Below, in pieces: positions 8,469 through 17,068 of a stretch of 60,740 bases of DNA. Source of the stretch: JAILLW01 sp045629045 (GTDB taxonomy: Bacteria; Bacillota; Clostridia; Lachnospirales; Lachnospiraceae); assembly GCA_045629045.1 (NCBI GenBank), contig JAZQQM010000020.1, forward strand, positions 1-60,740, in the 5' to 3' direction. Below the pieces are notes generated by a model. The model had not been told where the DNA came from. It made no database searches and saw only the letters and a list, made by a program, of their open reading frames with translations. The stretch's first letter is position 1. Every line of letters starts with the position of its first letter. Position numbers and translations under genes: made by a program.

Positions 8469-9311
8469 TTACAATTCGCGAACACAATGTCTGTTAACAT
8501 GACAACAAATATTAACAGCTACAGGAAGACCTGCTATGTGTGTAGGATAAGTGTTAATGTTAACAGCCAACGCACTGGTGCTGCCGCCAAGACCACCCGG
8601 TCCTATTCCCGATTTGTTAATTTTATTAAGTAACTCTTCTTCCATAGCCGCAACATACGGAATAGACGAGTGTACATTCACCGGTCGTGTAAGTGCCTTC
8701 TTTGCAAGAAGAGCACATTTTTCAAAGGTGCCTCCGATTCCGACTCCCACCACCATAGGAGGACATGCATTGGGACCTGCATCCTTAACAGCCTGAAGAA
8801 CAGCATTCTTAACGCCTTCCTCTCCGTCAGCAGGCTTTAACATAAAAACGCGGCTCATATTTTCTGAGCCAAAGCCTTTAGGCGCAATAGTAAGCTTAAG
8901 CTTATCACCGGGCACAATATCATAATGAACAACCGCAGGCGTATTGTCCCTGGTGTTCTCTCTGATCAAAGGATCCGATACCACGGATTTACGAAGAAAT
9001 CCTTCGGTATACCCGCGCCTTACACCTTCATTTATCGCATCTGTAAGTGCTATGCCGTCAATATGAACATCCTGCCCTATCTCTACGAAAAAGACAGCCA
9101 TTCCCGTATCCTGGCAGATAGGAATCATATCTTTGCCCGCAATATCAAGATTATCTTGAAGCTGGGATAAAATCTGCTTACCGAGTTGTGACTTTTCGTT
9201 ATCGGTTGCATTACTCAGTGCTTCAACCATATCATCCGTCAAAAAATGACTGGCTTCTATACACATGTCCTTAACTGTTTCAATTATTGTATCAGTATGA
9301 ATAGTTCTCAT
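8469..9311 (-). CDS. fumA: Fumarate hydratase, Fe-S (class I) alpha subunit
   Basis: A 280-residue protein equal to the N-terminal half of class I fumarases, carrying the [4Fe-4S] cluster. Candidate cluster cysteines lie in PICQDTGMAVF, in NACPPMVVGVGIGG and in the C-terminal NICCHVNRH. SGIGPGGLGG is also typical. It pairs with the beta subunit downstream. Its ATG overlaps the stop of the HIT gene (TAATG), so it is translationally coupled. In an anaerobe this oxygen-sensitive enzyme works in the fumarate/malate arm of a reductive or partial citrate cycle. Confidence 0.92.
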   Translation of the reverse strand: MRTIHTDTIIETVKDMCIEASHFLTDDMVEALSNATDNEKSQLGKQILSQLQDNLDIAGKDMIPICQDTGMAVFFVEIGQDVHIDGIALTDAINEGVRRGYTEGFLRKSVVSDPLIRENTRDNTPAVVHYDIVPGDKLKLTIAPKGFGSENMSRVFMLKPADGEEGVKNAVLQAVKDAGPNACPPMVVGVGIGGTFEKCALLAKKALTRPVNVHSSIPYVAAMEEELLNKINKSGIGPGGLGGSTSALAVNINTYPTHIAGLPVAVNICCHVNRHCVREL

Positions 9312-9721
9312 TAGCCAACAATCTTCTTTAATACTTCTTCCTGTTCTTCCTTTGATAACTCAAGAGGAGTATATGCAAACAACTTCTGACCGTCCTTGTA
9401 TCTGGGAATCAAATGCATATGATAGTGAGGAACTGTCTGATCGGCAGCCTCTTTATTATTTTGGAGAATATTAAACCCGTCACATCCCAAAGCATCTGTA
9501 ATTTTAACCATAAGCTTCTTGGCGAGCTTAAAAGCATCTACCGCAACCTCTTCGGGAATCTCATAAAAGTTCTCGTAATGACTCTTGGGAAGAATAAGGG
9601 CATGACCCTTGGCAACAGGACCCACATCAAGAATTACCTTGAATTCATCGTCTTCATGGATCGTATATGAAGGAATATCTCCCTTAATAATCTTACAAAA
9701 AATGCAATTGTCGTTATACAT
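9311..9721 (-). CDS. HIT family nucleotide hydrolase
   Basis: A 136-residue histidine-triad protein. The catalytic HYHMH triad is at residues 99-103 in PHYHMHLIPR, and an N-terminal CIFC pair (Cys6, Cys9) forms half of the family's zinc site. Such proteins hydrolyse adenosine phosphoramidates or dinucleoside polyphosphates; the substrate here is not known. Start 9721 begins MYNDNCIFCKIIKG as in the family and lies one base after the upstream stop; an earlier in-frame ATG would overlap the flavodoxin gene and add residues foreign to the family. Confidence 0.88.
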   Translation of the reverse strand: MYNDNCIFCKIIKGDIPSYTIHEDDEFKVILDVGPVAKGHALILPKSHYENFYEIPEEVAVDAFKLAKKLMVKITDALGCDGFNILQNNKEAADQTVPHYHMHLIPRYKDGQKLFAYTPLELSKEEQEEVLKKIVG

Positions 9722-9722
9722 A

Positions 9723-10733
9723 TTAATTACCCTCCATAAATGTAAAGAGCTGATCAAGTGCTCTTAATGTCTTAAAATCACCCTTGATTTTGAGAAGTCC
9801 GCCCATAAAAGCTCTCTGGAATGTCATACGGGCATAAACAATATCATCAAGTGTTTCTTTTGAAATAGCAGCTTCAACATCCGGTTCTTCGATGTCTCCG
9901 TAATAATATTCATTCTTTGGCCCATTAATCATAATGCAAAGGGGCTTTTTCATACCTTCAACAATGATTCTGTATTTAGCATTCATTCCGGGTATGGGTG
10001 TGAAATGATCTTTAAAGGTTTTAATATATTCCTCATCAGAATTCGCTGCTGATGGTGTATCCTGACCCATCATATCTCTGAACATGGAAGTAAGTTCCTG
10101 CAAATCTTCTTTTTGGCGCATTACATAGCTGTCATCCGAAGCATATACCGAAAGCTGCTCCGATTCCTGAGGCGTAAGATCAATATTCTTAGTAATTGAT
10201 ACCATCTTCTTAACTGCCTGGTTGGAAGCCGGAAGAGATTCCATCTTCTGGTTTATGGTTCTGTACATGTTCTCGGCTTTCTTTTCGATAATGGCATTAT
10301 AATTTTCGGAGCGTTCAAAGATAGACGAATCCGCAATATATCCGCAAATACCGCTACAGGGAAGTCCTCCCAGAATTTCCCAGGCAACGGAAAGATCAAG
10401 TTTACCTTCTCTTTCGCCATAGGTTGTAGACATTACAATAGGACACATGTAAATCTTGGCAATCTTTTCTTTATCACCGTAGAGCCAGCATGCGTCAAGA
10501 AACTGTGTCATATATCCACCGATTCCATGCCACTCAACAGTAGTTGCAAGAATTATTCCGTCAGCTGTCTTAAGTGTCTGTGGAAGTGTGGTAATACTGT
10601 TCTTTAATTCATATAAGTTAAAGCGCTCGACCTCAACATGAAGTTCTTCAAGCACTGATTGCATCTTGTTAATTACAAATAATGTGGGGTCATCAATAAG
10701 TCCCCTGCCGCCGTAATAAATGTTGATTTTCAT
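9723..10733 (-). CDS. Flavodoxin-fold oxidoreductase fused to an SCP2 sterol-carrier-like domain
   Basis: A 336-residue two-domain protein. Residues 1 to about 180 have a flavodoxin/NADPH-dependent FMN reductase fold (KINIYYGGRG, GIILATTVEWHGIGGYMTQFLDACW). Roughly residues 235-336 resemble SCP2 domains, with YRIIVEGMKKPLCIMI, FQRAFMGGLLKIKGDF and a C-terminal LDQLFTFM. I know similar fusions from Clostridia, without a proven substrate. A hydrophobic ligand bound by the SCP2 part and reduced by the flavin domain is plausible. GAGGA precedes ATG 10733. It is the first gene of the run, behind a promoter and a palindrome. Confidence 0.78.
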   Translation of the reverse strand: MKINIYYGGRGLIDDPTLFVINKMQSVLEELHVEVERFNLYELKNSITTLPQTLKTADGIILATTVEWHGIGGYMTQFLDACWLYGDKEKIAKIYMCPIVMSTTYGEREGKLDLSVAWEILGGLPCSGICGYIADSSIFERSENYNAIIEKKAENMYRTINQKMESLPASNQAVKKMVSITKNIDLTPQESEQLSVYASDDSYVMRQKEDLQELTSMFRDMMGQDTPSAANSDEEYIKTFKDHFTPIPGMNAKYRIIVEGMKKPLCIMINGPKNEYYYGDIEEPDVEAAISKETLDDIVYARMTFQRAFMGGLLKIKGDFKTLRALDQLFTFMEGN

Positions 10734-10768
10734 TCCTCAATTACCTTTCCGGATATATTGTCAAACCT

Positions 10769-10789
10769 TGAAATTACTTCGTAATTTCA
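10769..10789. promoter_or_regulatory. Palindrome in the 5' leader of the flavodoxin/SCP2 gene
   Basis: A perfect 9-bp inverted repeat, TGAAATTAC-TTC-GTAATTTCA, lies between the predicted transcription start near 10798 and the start codon at 10733. It has the size and symmetry of a MarR-type or other dimeric repressor operator. As RNA it could also form a small hairpin. Confidence 0.5.
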
Positions 10790-10804
10790 CACTATACCAC
10801 GTTT

Positions 10805-10833
10805 AGTATACGGCTAAAATACTTATCTGTAAA
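10805..10833 (-). promoter_or_regulatory. Sigma-A promoter of the thirteen-gene run
   Basis: On the minus strand TTTACA (10828-10833), 17 bases, then TATACT (10805-10810). It overlaps the 3' end of the FHA gene. The bases after the -10 box (AAACGTGGTAT) recur at the promoter of the gene starting at 28803. Confidence 0.6.
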
Positions 10834-11932
10834 TGAATTTAAGCTTTCCGAGGGCTATTTCATCCCCCGGCTCAATAGGTACCGTCTGGTTGGGATTAAG
10901 GCGTAATCCGTTACGATAAGTACCATTCGTGGAATTTTGGTCGCTAAGGAAGAATCGATTGCTTTCACGTGTCAGTTTTGCATGTATTCTTGAAATACTG
11001 TCGTCTTCTATAACAATATCAACATGGCCCTTAAGTTTCCCTATTGTTAGCGGCACTCGCGTCAAATCTATATGAAGCTTATTATTCTTGCCGACACCGT
11101 ATAATTTGTTTTCACAGTTCTCAATCCATGGGATATAAATTGTTTTATTATCTTCCTCGGGTATTTCTTCTTCAAACACCTCATTTTCGGAATAATCTTC
11201 ATAATAATCTTCGTCATCATCCTCCTCTTCTTTGCCCATAAAATAACTTTTTATCAAACCGAACAGCGATTTTTTCTTTTTCCCGGTTTTCGATTTTGTC
11301 TCATTTATATTCTCTTTCGGTATTCTGTCCAATTGTTGGGTACTGTATTGTATCGGCGGGAGATACGAATCTTCCTTTGCCATTTCTTTCCGACAAAATT
11401 CCTCATCAAACCACCTTAGTATTTCGTCTAATGAATAGCATGACCGCATTACCATATCTGCCATCTGATAAACCGCTTCTGTTGCTTTAAGGTCATTACT
11501 GTCTATCCTTTCCATCAGAAAGTTAATAAGTTCCCTAAGATCACCGCCTGTTTCTTCTTCATTCTTATAATATAAAAAAATATATTCCTCATTATCGGCA
11601 TTAACAAAGATATACTCGGGTTCCAGGTGTAATCCGTCAGTATAAAGAAGATATTTCTCCATTTGGACACAGATTCTTTCAATTGCCGAAAATAATTTCT
11701 TTATTGTATCCATATTGATTACAGTGTCGGCGTAAAACTGTGAAAATGCATGTTTTGATGTTATATCATAATAAAGATAACCGATTCCGTTAATCATTCT
11801 TTCGGAACATCTAAGAAGACCCGAAACATCATTTTTAGTCATCATCTTGTATTCATAATTATCCGTAAGCACCTGTTCATCACATATAACCAGATAGTTT
11901 CTTTTAAAATCTCTAACATATTCCGTCTTCAT
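10823..11932 (-). CDS. FHA-domain protein with DUF6382 N-terminus, end of the Tad operon
   Basis: 369 residues. Residues 1 to about 175 match a DUF6382-type domain, common at the end of Lachnospiraceae Tad loci. A charged, very acidic linker follows (a run of Asp and Glu near residues 235-260). The last 80 or so residues are an FHA domain: ISRIHAKL and NSTNGTYRNG carry the phosphothreonine-binding residues. FHA domains dock on phosphorylated Ser/Thr proteins, so pilus assembly may be under kinase control; no kinase gene is in the window. Its ATG overlaps the preceding stop (TAATG). Confidence 0.82.
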   Translation of the reverse strand: MKTEYVRDFKRNYLVICDEQVLTDNYEYKMMTKNDVSGLLRCSERMINGIGYLYYDITSKHAFSQFYADTVINMDTIKKLFSAIERICVQMEKYLLYTDGLHLEPEYIFVNADNEEYIFLYYKNEEETGGDLRELINFLMERIDSNDLKATEAVYQMADMVMRSCYSLDEILRWFDEEFCRKEMAKEDSYLPPIQYSTQQLDRIPKENINETKSKTGKKKKSLFGLIKSYFMGKEEEDDDEDYYEDYSENEVFEEEIPEEDNKTIYIPWIENCENKLYGVGKNNKLHIDLTRVPLTIGKLKGHVDIVIEDDSISRIHAKLTRESNRFFLSDQNSTNGTYRNGLRLNPNQTVPIEPGDEIALGKLKFIYR

Positions 11933-12351
11933 TAATATCTACACTCCCGAATTCTCATGACCGGATTAATCAATCGACACTCACAGTCATACTCATTTTT
12001 ACCTATACTTCCGCTACTGCTCTCCGATATAAACAAACTTTGATCCGTCAAAATTATTTTTCTTTCCTTAACCGGAAAGAAAACATACATATTCTCTATA
12101 TTTGCCAGTCTGCTTTCAGCGTAATTTTTCCTGTCAAATGAAGTTTCCTTTCCGTATATCACTTCACCGTATTCTTCACTACCGTCACTGAACACTGCCC
12201 CTCTTAATGCAACAATGTAATCATTTTGAGCCAGAAGGCACCTGTCCAGTAACAGTAACGAAGACATAATTACCAGGTAATACAGCAAAATAACTATCGA
12301 AAATATCACGCTGGATTCCACACTCATATATGCATTAATACGTTTGCCCAT
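11932..12351 (-). CDS. TadE-like minor pseudopilin
   Basis: A 139-residue protein with an N-terminal segment AYMSVESSVIFSIVILLYYLVIMSSLLLL, that is, the conserved Glu just before a long hydrophobic helix, as in TadE/TadG pseudopilins cut by a prepilin peptidase. The remainder is a small extracytoplasmic domain with two cysteines near the end (CEC). It overlaps the prepilin peptidase gene by 17 bases. It probably initiates or caps the Flp pilus. The start at 12351 is not backed by a strong Shine-Dalgarno; a later ATG at 12327 would leave only the helix and domain. Confidence 0.65.
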   Translation of the reverse strand: MGKRINAYMSVESSVIFSIVILLYYLVIMSSLLLLDRCLLAQNDYIVALRGAVFSDGSEEYGEVIYGKETSFDRKNYAESRLANIENMYVFFPVKERKIILTDQSLFISESSSGSIGKNEYDCECRLINPVMRIRECRY

Positions 12352-12778
12352 AACAAATAAAAACCACCATTCCCATAAGAATAAAAGGTACGAACGGAAT
12401 CGTCTTCTTAACGGATAGCCCTTTATGTCTAAGAATAATCATGTATATCAGTGACACTACCGAAGAAAGTATGATTCCGACGAACAGAATGAACAAGGTA
12501 GGCAACAGCCCCAGCCAAAAACCAAGCCCCGATACGACCAGGCCGTCTCCGTATCCTATCTTTTCATTTGTTACAAGTCCCAATATTAATAACACTATGC
12601 CCGGCATAGCGGAAATCACTATATTAACAGGATAACGCGTAAAACAAGCGTTAATTGCACCTGTAAAAAGATATACGTACAACACAAAACATGAAATTTT
12701 TTTATACTTTAGATCCTGCAATGCCATGGTAAACAGGCTAATCAGGCTAAGAGCATTTTGAGCAAGGTAAATATCCAT
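12335..12778 (-). CDS. tadV: Prepilin peptidase, A24 family (TadV/CpaA type)
   Basis: A 147-residue polytopic membrane protease. The two catalytic aspartates are visible: Asp22 in QDLKYKKI and Asp78 in the GYGDG motif at residues 75-79. It lacks the N-methylation domain, as CpaA/TadV proteins do. It should trim the Flp pilin and the TadE-like pseudopilins encoded around it. AAGGAGG sits nine bases before ATG 12778, inside the end of the upstream gene, with a 32-base overlap. Confidence 0.85.
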   Translation of the reverse strand: MDIYLAQNALSLISLFTMALQDLKYKKISCFVLYVYLFTGAINACFTRYPVNIVISAMPGIVLLILGLVTNEKIGYGDGLVVSGLGFWLGLLPTLFILFVGIILSSVVSLIYMIILRHKGLSVKKTIPFVPFILMGMVVFICYGQTY

Positions 12779-13538
12779 TTGCCAAGGCCTCCTTTAAAGT
12801 AATCATTCTCACCGTTCTTTTAAGTCCCGAACAATCAGCATCACAGTGATAACAGTCCCCATCCTGCGTAATAAACAAAATTCCCGTTTTACTCGGATGG
12901 CACAATTTGCATTTGGTATATTTGCATCCGTCACTGTTACGGATCGAATCAAGAGATGAAGCTTCTATTGTTATAGGTCGAATGTTAATATGCGAACAAT
13001 TTGCATCAACATGATATTTGGTTCCGGTTTTGGTAACATACACATATTCTTCACGGCTTTCTTCATGGCTTCTTCCGGAATCGCCGGTATAGCCCGTAAA
13101 AGGATGAAGCAATATTTCATCCTGCACATTAACCGACAACCCCGGAAAAAAGCTGATAATTGGAGAAAGCCTATACGTTTCTTTAATTTCGATCATGTCA
13201 TCATCTTTGGTAACTGCCGAACATTCCCATCTATACAATGCCTCATCGTTCATTCGTTGAAAGTAGACAGACTGATCCTTGATCATTACAAGAAGTGACA
13301 TTAGTGTCACTATAAAGAAGACAAACAGAGGGGTGACGAGGCTTGCCTCAACGCTTATGCTGCCTTTACAAGTTGATACAGATCGATTATTAAAGATCGT
13401 AGGAATACTCTCTTTCATGCTATAACCATGGCAGAACGCGTCTTGGGAGAGGTATTCATAACATCTATGCTTGTTAATAAATTTGCGCTTCACAAAAGAG
13501 AGCATTCCTACATTCTTCAATCTTTCAAAAATAACCAT
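12747..13538 (-). CDS. TadE-like pseudopilin with two C-terminal cysteine modules
   Basis: 263 residues. After about 55 hydrophilic residues comes KGSISVEASLVTPLFVFFIVTLMSLLVM, the TadE pattern with its conserved Glu and helix. The last 100 residues contain two copies of a small module: YVTKTGTKYHVDANCSHI ending CKYTKCKLC, then FITQDGDCYHCDADCSGL ending GYLPCSKCS. Each pairs a Tyr-His-x3-Cys element with a later CxxC, a layout like small metal-binding or redox modules. They would sit outside the membrane on the pseudopilin. GGAGG stands almost directly before ATG 13538, closer than usual, so the true start is uncertain. It overlaps the DUF5702 gene by 14 bases. Confidence 0.7.
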   Translation of the reverse strand: MVIFERLKNVGMLSFVKRKFINKHRCYEYLSQDAFCHGYSMKESIPTIFNNRSVSTCKGSISVEASLVTPLFVFFIVTLMSLLVMIKDQSVYFQRMNDEALYRWECSAVTKDDDMIEIKETYRLSPIISFFPGLSVNVQDEILLHPFTGYTGDSGRSHEESREEYVYVTKTGTKYHVDANCSHINIRPITIEASSLDSIRNSDGCKYTKCKLCHPSKTGILFITQDGDCYHCDADCSGLKRTVRMITLKEALANGYLPCSKCS

Positions 13539-14943
13539 ACCTCCTTTTCAAACTGTATTCCCTTATTCCCGTACCGCTTCCAACCATAGAAACAGCAACT
13601 TCTTCAACACAAAAATCCATACAGAATCTGTCATTTGAACTGTCTTTTCTTACTTCCATCTCAATCAAATCCATATTTCTAAGCAGTCTTTGATCTAGAG
13701 GTTCCAAAAAAATCATGCATTCAAGATATTGACGATAAGAAAGACCTTCCGATGAAAGAACTTCATATATATTTCCTGTAAGCACATTCGAAACCTTCAT
13801 ATTATGTGCGGTTTTTGATATCGGAATTCTTCCGCCGCGAACAAGACAACGTACATCACTTATGGTTTCAAGATATGCACATGAAGCGACAATTGTATCA
13901 GCAACCGGCTTAATAAAAGCAGGATTAAGAGTACTCACTTCAAGTTCCGAAGCAATTGAATAGGCTTCTGCAACAATAGTCCCATCGCTAAAAGCAAGAG
14001 ATAAATTATCAGATAATCTCCATTTAAATATTCTTTCCAGTACATCACTGAAATTGGCATAATCATTATCCTTTCCAAAAGCTATATACTCCATTTGAAG
14101 CCTTAACACCGTATCCGGCCTTTCATTTAAAAAGCATCCGAATTTATCTATCTCATAGGCTCCGTAGCAGGTATCATCAAACCTATAGTTTCCGTTCATT
14201 CCGACAGTATTTTGAGCGCCCCGATGGGATATAAGTTGCGAAATATCAATGCATGTGCTGCTAATGTTATTTCCTGCATTATTTGTCAAGAACCCCATAT
14301 CGCTTTCGGATAACCCATATACCCAATCCGCAGGATTAGACACCGGCACTTCCACAAGCTTACCTTTCTTATCCTTTTTCTTAGGCAAAGGAATTCCATC
14401 CACGACTGCCTTATATCCTCTAAACTCTTCTATAGGATCGGTTGCATCCAACACACTTGCGGATATTGCTGCTTCAAGAGCCATGCTTTCTTCTTCCACC
14501 AGATAATTAAGTGACGAAGAATCTTCCACATACATAACTGCCTGATTAGTCATATTACGAAGTTCCCCTGAGGTTGCACATTCGAAACCATCAATCATTA
14601 CCTTGTTAATTTTGATTCGTCCCCAGGGCGCATTCGCTTTTAGATATACATTTTGAGCATTTTCAGTCATGTAGTATTCAATCCGTTGGGCGACATTATC
14701 GATGCAGGGTTCTTTTCCAAGATATGAAGCATCAATATAAAGCAAATCATATTTTTCATACAATGCTTTTGAAAACTCGCCAAGGGCAGAATTCAGTGCC
14801 AGATTTGATGCAAGTTCAAATCTTTGTTTTTCGCTTCCTATTATTCCAATCCTTAAAAATGTAAATATCATTAATAACAATACCGACAAAGTAAGTGAGA
14901 AAAATACCGTAATCGAGGCGCCGTATACTTTTGATTTTCTCAT
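13525..14943 (-). CDS. DUF5702 / TadG-like surface protein of the Tad locus
   Basis: 472 residues beginning RKSKVYGASITVFFSLTLSVLLLMIFTFLRIG, a single N-terminal membrane segment of pilin-like type, followed by a large extracytoplasmic domain of the DUF5702 family. In such loci this gene stands where TadG stands in Proteobacteria. Its ATG overlaps the stop of the Flp pilin gene (ATGA). No catalytic motif is visible. A tip or anchoring role for the pilus is inferred only from position and topology. Confidence 0.72.
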   Translation of the reverse strand: MRKSKVYGASITVFFSLTLSVLLLMIFTFLRIGIIGSEKQRFELASNLALNSALGEFSKALYEKYDLLYIDASYLGKEPCIDNVAQRIEYYMTENAQNVYLKANAPWGRIKINKVMIDGFECATSGELRNMTNQAVMYVEDSSSLNYLVEEESMALEAAISASVLDATDPIEEFRGYKAVVDGIPLPKKKDKKGKLVEVPVSNPADWVYGLSESDMGFLTNNAGNNISSTCIDISQLISHRGAQNTVGMNGNYRFDDTCYGAYEIDKFGCFLNERPDTVLRLQMEYIAFGKDNDYANFSDVLERIFKWRLSDNLSLAFSDGTIVAEAYSIASELEVSTLNPAFIKPVADTIVASCAYLETISDVRCLVRGGRIPISKTAHNMKVSNVLTGNIYEVLSSEGLSYRQYLECMIFLEPLDQRLLRNMDLIEMEVRKDSSNDRFCMDFCVEEVAVSMVGSGTGIREYSLKRRYGYF

Positions 14944-15095
14944 GCCAAGATACTTCCGCTGTCAACGGCAATCTTGTTAAAAACAGAATTTACCAGTTCA
15001 GTTATCTGAGTTTTAAAAATAAGAACAAGTCCTATAAGCACTACGATAATAAGTATTATCTCTACCGTTCCCATTCCTTTATTGTCGTTAATCAT
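14940..15095 (-). CDS. flp: Flp-type major pilin (Flp1-like)
   Basis: A 51-residue protein, short and easily missed. It begins MINDNKGMGTVEIILIIVVL: a short positively charged leader, Gly-x-Gly-Thr-Val-Glu with the conserved Glu at the usual fifth position after cleavage, and a hydrophobic helix to residue 32 or so, ending in a small polar tail. This is the architecture of class IVb Flp prepilins. AAGGAGGG lies about six bases before ATG 15095. It sits between TadC and the TadG-like gene, where a pilin is expected, and should be the main subunit of the fibre. Confidence 0.85.
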   Translation of the reverse strand: MINDNKGMGTVEIILIIVVLIGLVLIFKTQITELVNSVFNKIAVDSGSILA

Positions 15096-15106
15096 ACATA
15101 CCCTCC

Positions 15107-16315
15107 TTAACTAAAATCCAAATATGCAGGCAATATAATCAGTGCCATTACAATAAGCAGCATTCCCATCATCGGAAACAATAATTTAACGGAAGCCTCA
15201 TCTCCTCTTTTTCTGGCCCGTTCTTTTCGGACTGCGTTAGCCTTTACTACCTCTTCTTCCATGAGAGCAATCAGTTTATCATTTCCCTTTTTTAAATTGA
15301 CCACCAGTAAATACGCCAATTTGCGATATGAACCTCCGCAGGAACCTCCGAAATCATTTATAATCTCTTCCTCCATACAACCGTTAACATATTGATTGCA
15401 GGCAATATTCAGTCTTTCCAGTAATAAAACATTTTCTTTTTCACTTTCCAGATTCCGTCTTATCTCAAAAAATGCATTTCTGACGGTGAGTCCCGAAATC
15501 ATATAAAGTTTCAGTCTTTCGGCAAAAATGACATATTTATCTTCGAGTTTTTCATAAATCCTGCGTTTTTGCTTCTTGTCGTCATAATCCACGCAAATTC
15601 CTGTAACAATCGACAAAACAAACGTAACTATAAGCATCACGACGCTGTTTTTCGGAATACCTTCTTTATATAAAACAGGTTTACCTGCATATTCTGTCGG
15701 AAGAGAAATAACTTCCGTTTCTGCCGATTTATCAACAGCCTCATTAATCTGACGCTTAATTTCAAAAGTAGTTATTTCATTTGCGCTATATGACTTAGGA
15801 ACAACCTTTAACTCATAATTAAGCATTTGACGATAATCCTTATACATTAAAACAACCGTTGCTATAAGCGAATGGGTTTTCATACAACCTTCTTCACACA
15901 TTAGATTGCCGTTCCTGTCTATTACATCCTCATCGGAAATCGACCACCGCAAATCAAAAGGATAATCTGCAATTGAAAGCGGCAAAGCTATGGCTCCGGT
16001 TATTTGATCAAGGGATTTATTGTCTTTTAGCATGGCTGTTTTTATAGCTTCGTACACTCCATCCAATAAACTGTTAAGTTCATCTTCCGTATATTCCCTT
16101 TCATCAATAAGAACATCCATGTCACCGTTTATATCTTCATGATTAAACAAAAGATTAAACTCATAAACACCGCTGCCAAACTCATTCCTATATATTTGAT
16201 TGCCATTAACTATCTTTGAATTATTCTTATCAGCTATAAATATGCCTATTGAAAAACACATCCCCAATATCAGCACGGATATCATATATTTGTGTTTCTT
16301 ATTCATTTTTCTCAT
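15107..16315 (-). CDS. tadC: TadC-like inner-membrane platform protein with an extra external domain
   Basis: About 402 residues. The C-terminal 170 or so residues are a type II secretion F-type domain (RLKLYMISGLTVRNAF, a cysteine-glycine pair GGSCGGSYRKLAYLL, and a terminal helix LLFPMMGMLLIVMALIIL). Unusually, the N-terminus holds a first membrane helix (residues about 10-28) and some 180 hydrophilic residues before the second helix, so a sizeable domain probably faces outside. It works with TadB as the platform driven by the CpaF ATPase. ATG 16315 is chosen over TTG 16318 because of AAGGG upstream. Confidence 0.75.
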   Translation of the reverse strand: MRKMNKKHKYMISVLILGMCFSIGIFIADKNNSKIVNGNQIYRNEFGSGVYEFNLLFNHEDINGDMDVLIDEREYTEDELNSLLDGVYEAIKTAMLKDNKSLDQITGAIALPLSIADYPFDLRWSISDEDVIDRNGNLMCEEGCMKTHSLIATVVLMYKDYRQMLNYELKVVPKSYSANEITTFEIKRQINEAVDKSAETEVISLPTEYAGKPVLYKEGIPKNSVVMLIVTFVLSIVTGICVDYDDKKQKRRIYEKLEDKYVIFAERLKLYMISGLTVRNAFFEIRRNLESEKENVLLLERLNIACNQYVNGCMEEEIINDFGGSCGGSYRKLAYLLVVNLKKGNDKLIALMEEEVVKANAVRKERARKRGDEASVKLLFPMMGMLLIVMALIILPAYLDFS

Positions 16316-16318
16316 CAA

Positions 16319-17068
16319 TCAGACCCTTATATTCATAATCCTGTATCCACCTGCATATGCCAGTACATACAATCCCAAACAAATCGACATAATAATAATT
16401 CCCAGGGCATTGTGATACATTCTGTCAAAATAACCGTTGTTGGTCAGATTTATATAAAACATTATTATTAGCGGCATAAGGTTCATTATTTTCATTTCAA
16501 ACTGGCGCTCACATAAAGACGCATATATCTCATTTTCGGTTTCCATGTTTTCTATAATGCTCCCGGCTGCCTTATCCATTACCAAAGACAGATTTCCGCT
16601 TTTTTGATATGCAATCTCATACAACTGTCCAAAGGATTTAATTTCTTTTATTCCGGTTAGTTTACCGGCCTCCATAAAGACACTTTCAAATGATTTATTA
16701 TTTGACTTTTGGTTATAAATCTTCTGAAGTAATCTGCATATCAAGCTGTCTTTTCCGTAAAGATTCTTAACGTCTTCATAACTTCCCAAAAACGCATTCT
16801 CAACGGAATATCCTGCCCGCATATTGGTTGAAGATAGTAAGAGCAGTTCTTTGAACTGATTTCGTCCTTCATGTTGCAGTTTAATCTTTAAGTCTTTTAA
16901 TTCCTTACGAAAATACATAAATCCCACCGGTAACAGAAATGGTAATGCCCAAACTGATTTATAAAAAAAGTAATCTAGGATAAGTACAACTCCTACGGTT
17001 TTAATCGCCGCAACAGCTATATCCTTGCTTCCGACATTAAAATATTCATTATCTAAACCTAAAAGCAT
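16319..17068 (-). CDS. tadB: TadB-like inner-membrane platform protein
   Basis: 249 residues with two membrane helices near the N-terminus, a central cytoplasmic type II secretion F domain (LLLLSSTNMRAGYSVENAFLGSYEDVKNLYG) and two C-terminal helices. It should form the Tad platform with TadC. The preferred start, ATG 17068, has GGAG nine bases upstream; a GTG at 17083 is also in frame. Either way the gene overlaps the 3' end of cpaF, by 20 to 35 bases, a strong sign of coupled translation. Confidence 0.78.
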   Translation of the reverse strand: MLLGLDNEYFNVGSKDIAVAAIKTVGVVLILDYFFYKSVWALPFLLPVGFMYFRKELKDLKIKLQHEGRNQFKELLLLSSTNMRAGYSVENAFLGSYEDVKNLYGKDSLICRLLQKIYNQKSNNKSFESVFMEAGKLTGIKEIKSFGQLYEIAYQKSGNLSLVMDKAAGSIIENMETENEIYASLCERQFEMKIMNLMPLIIMFYINLTNNGYFDRMYHNALGIIIMSICLGLYVLAYAGGYRIMNIRV

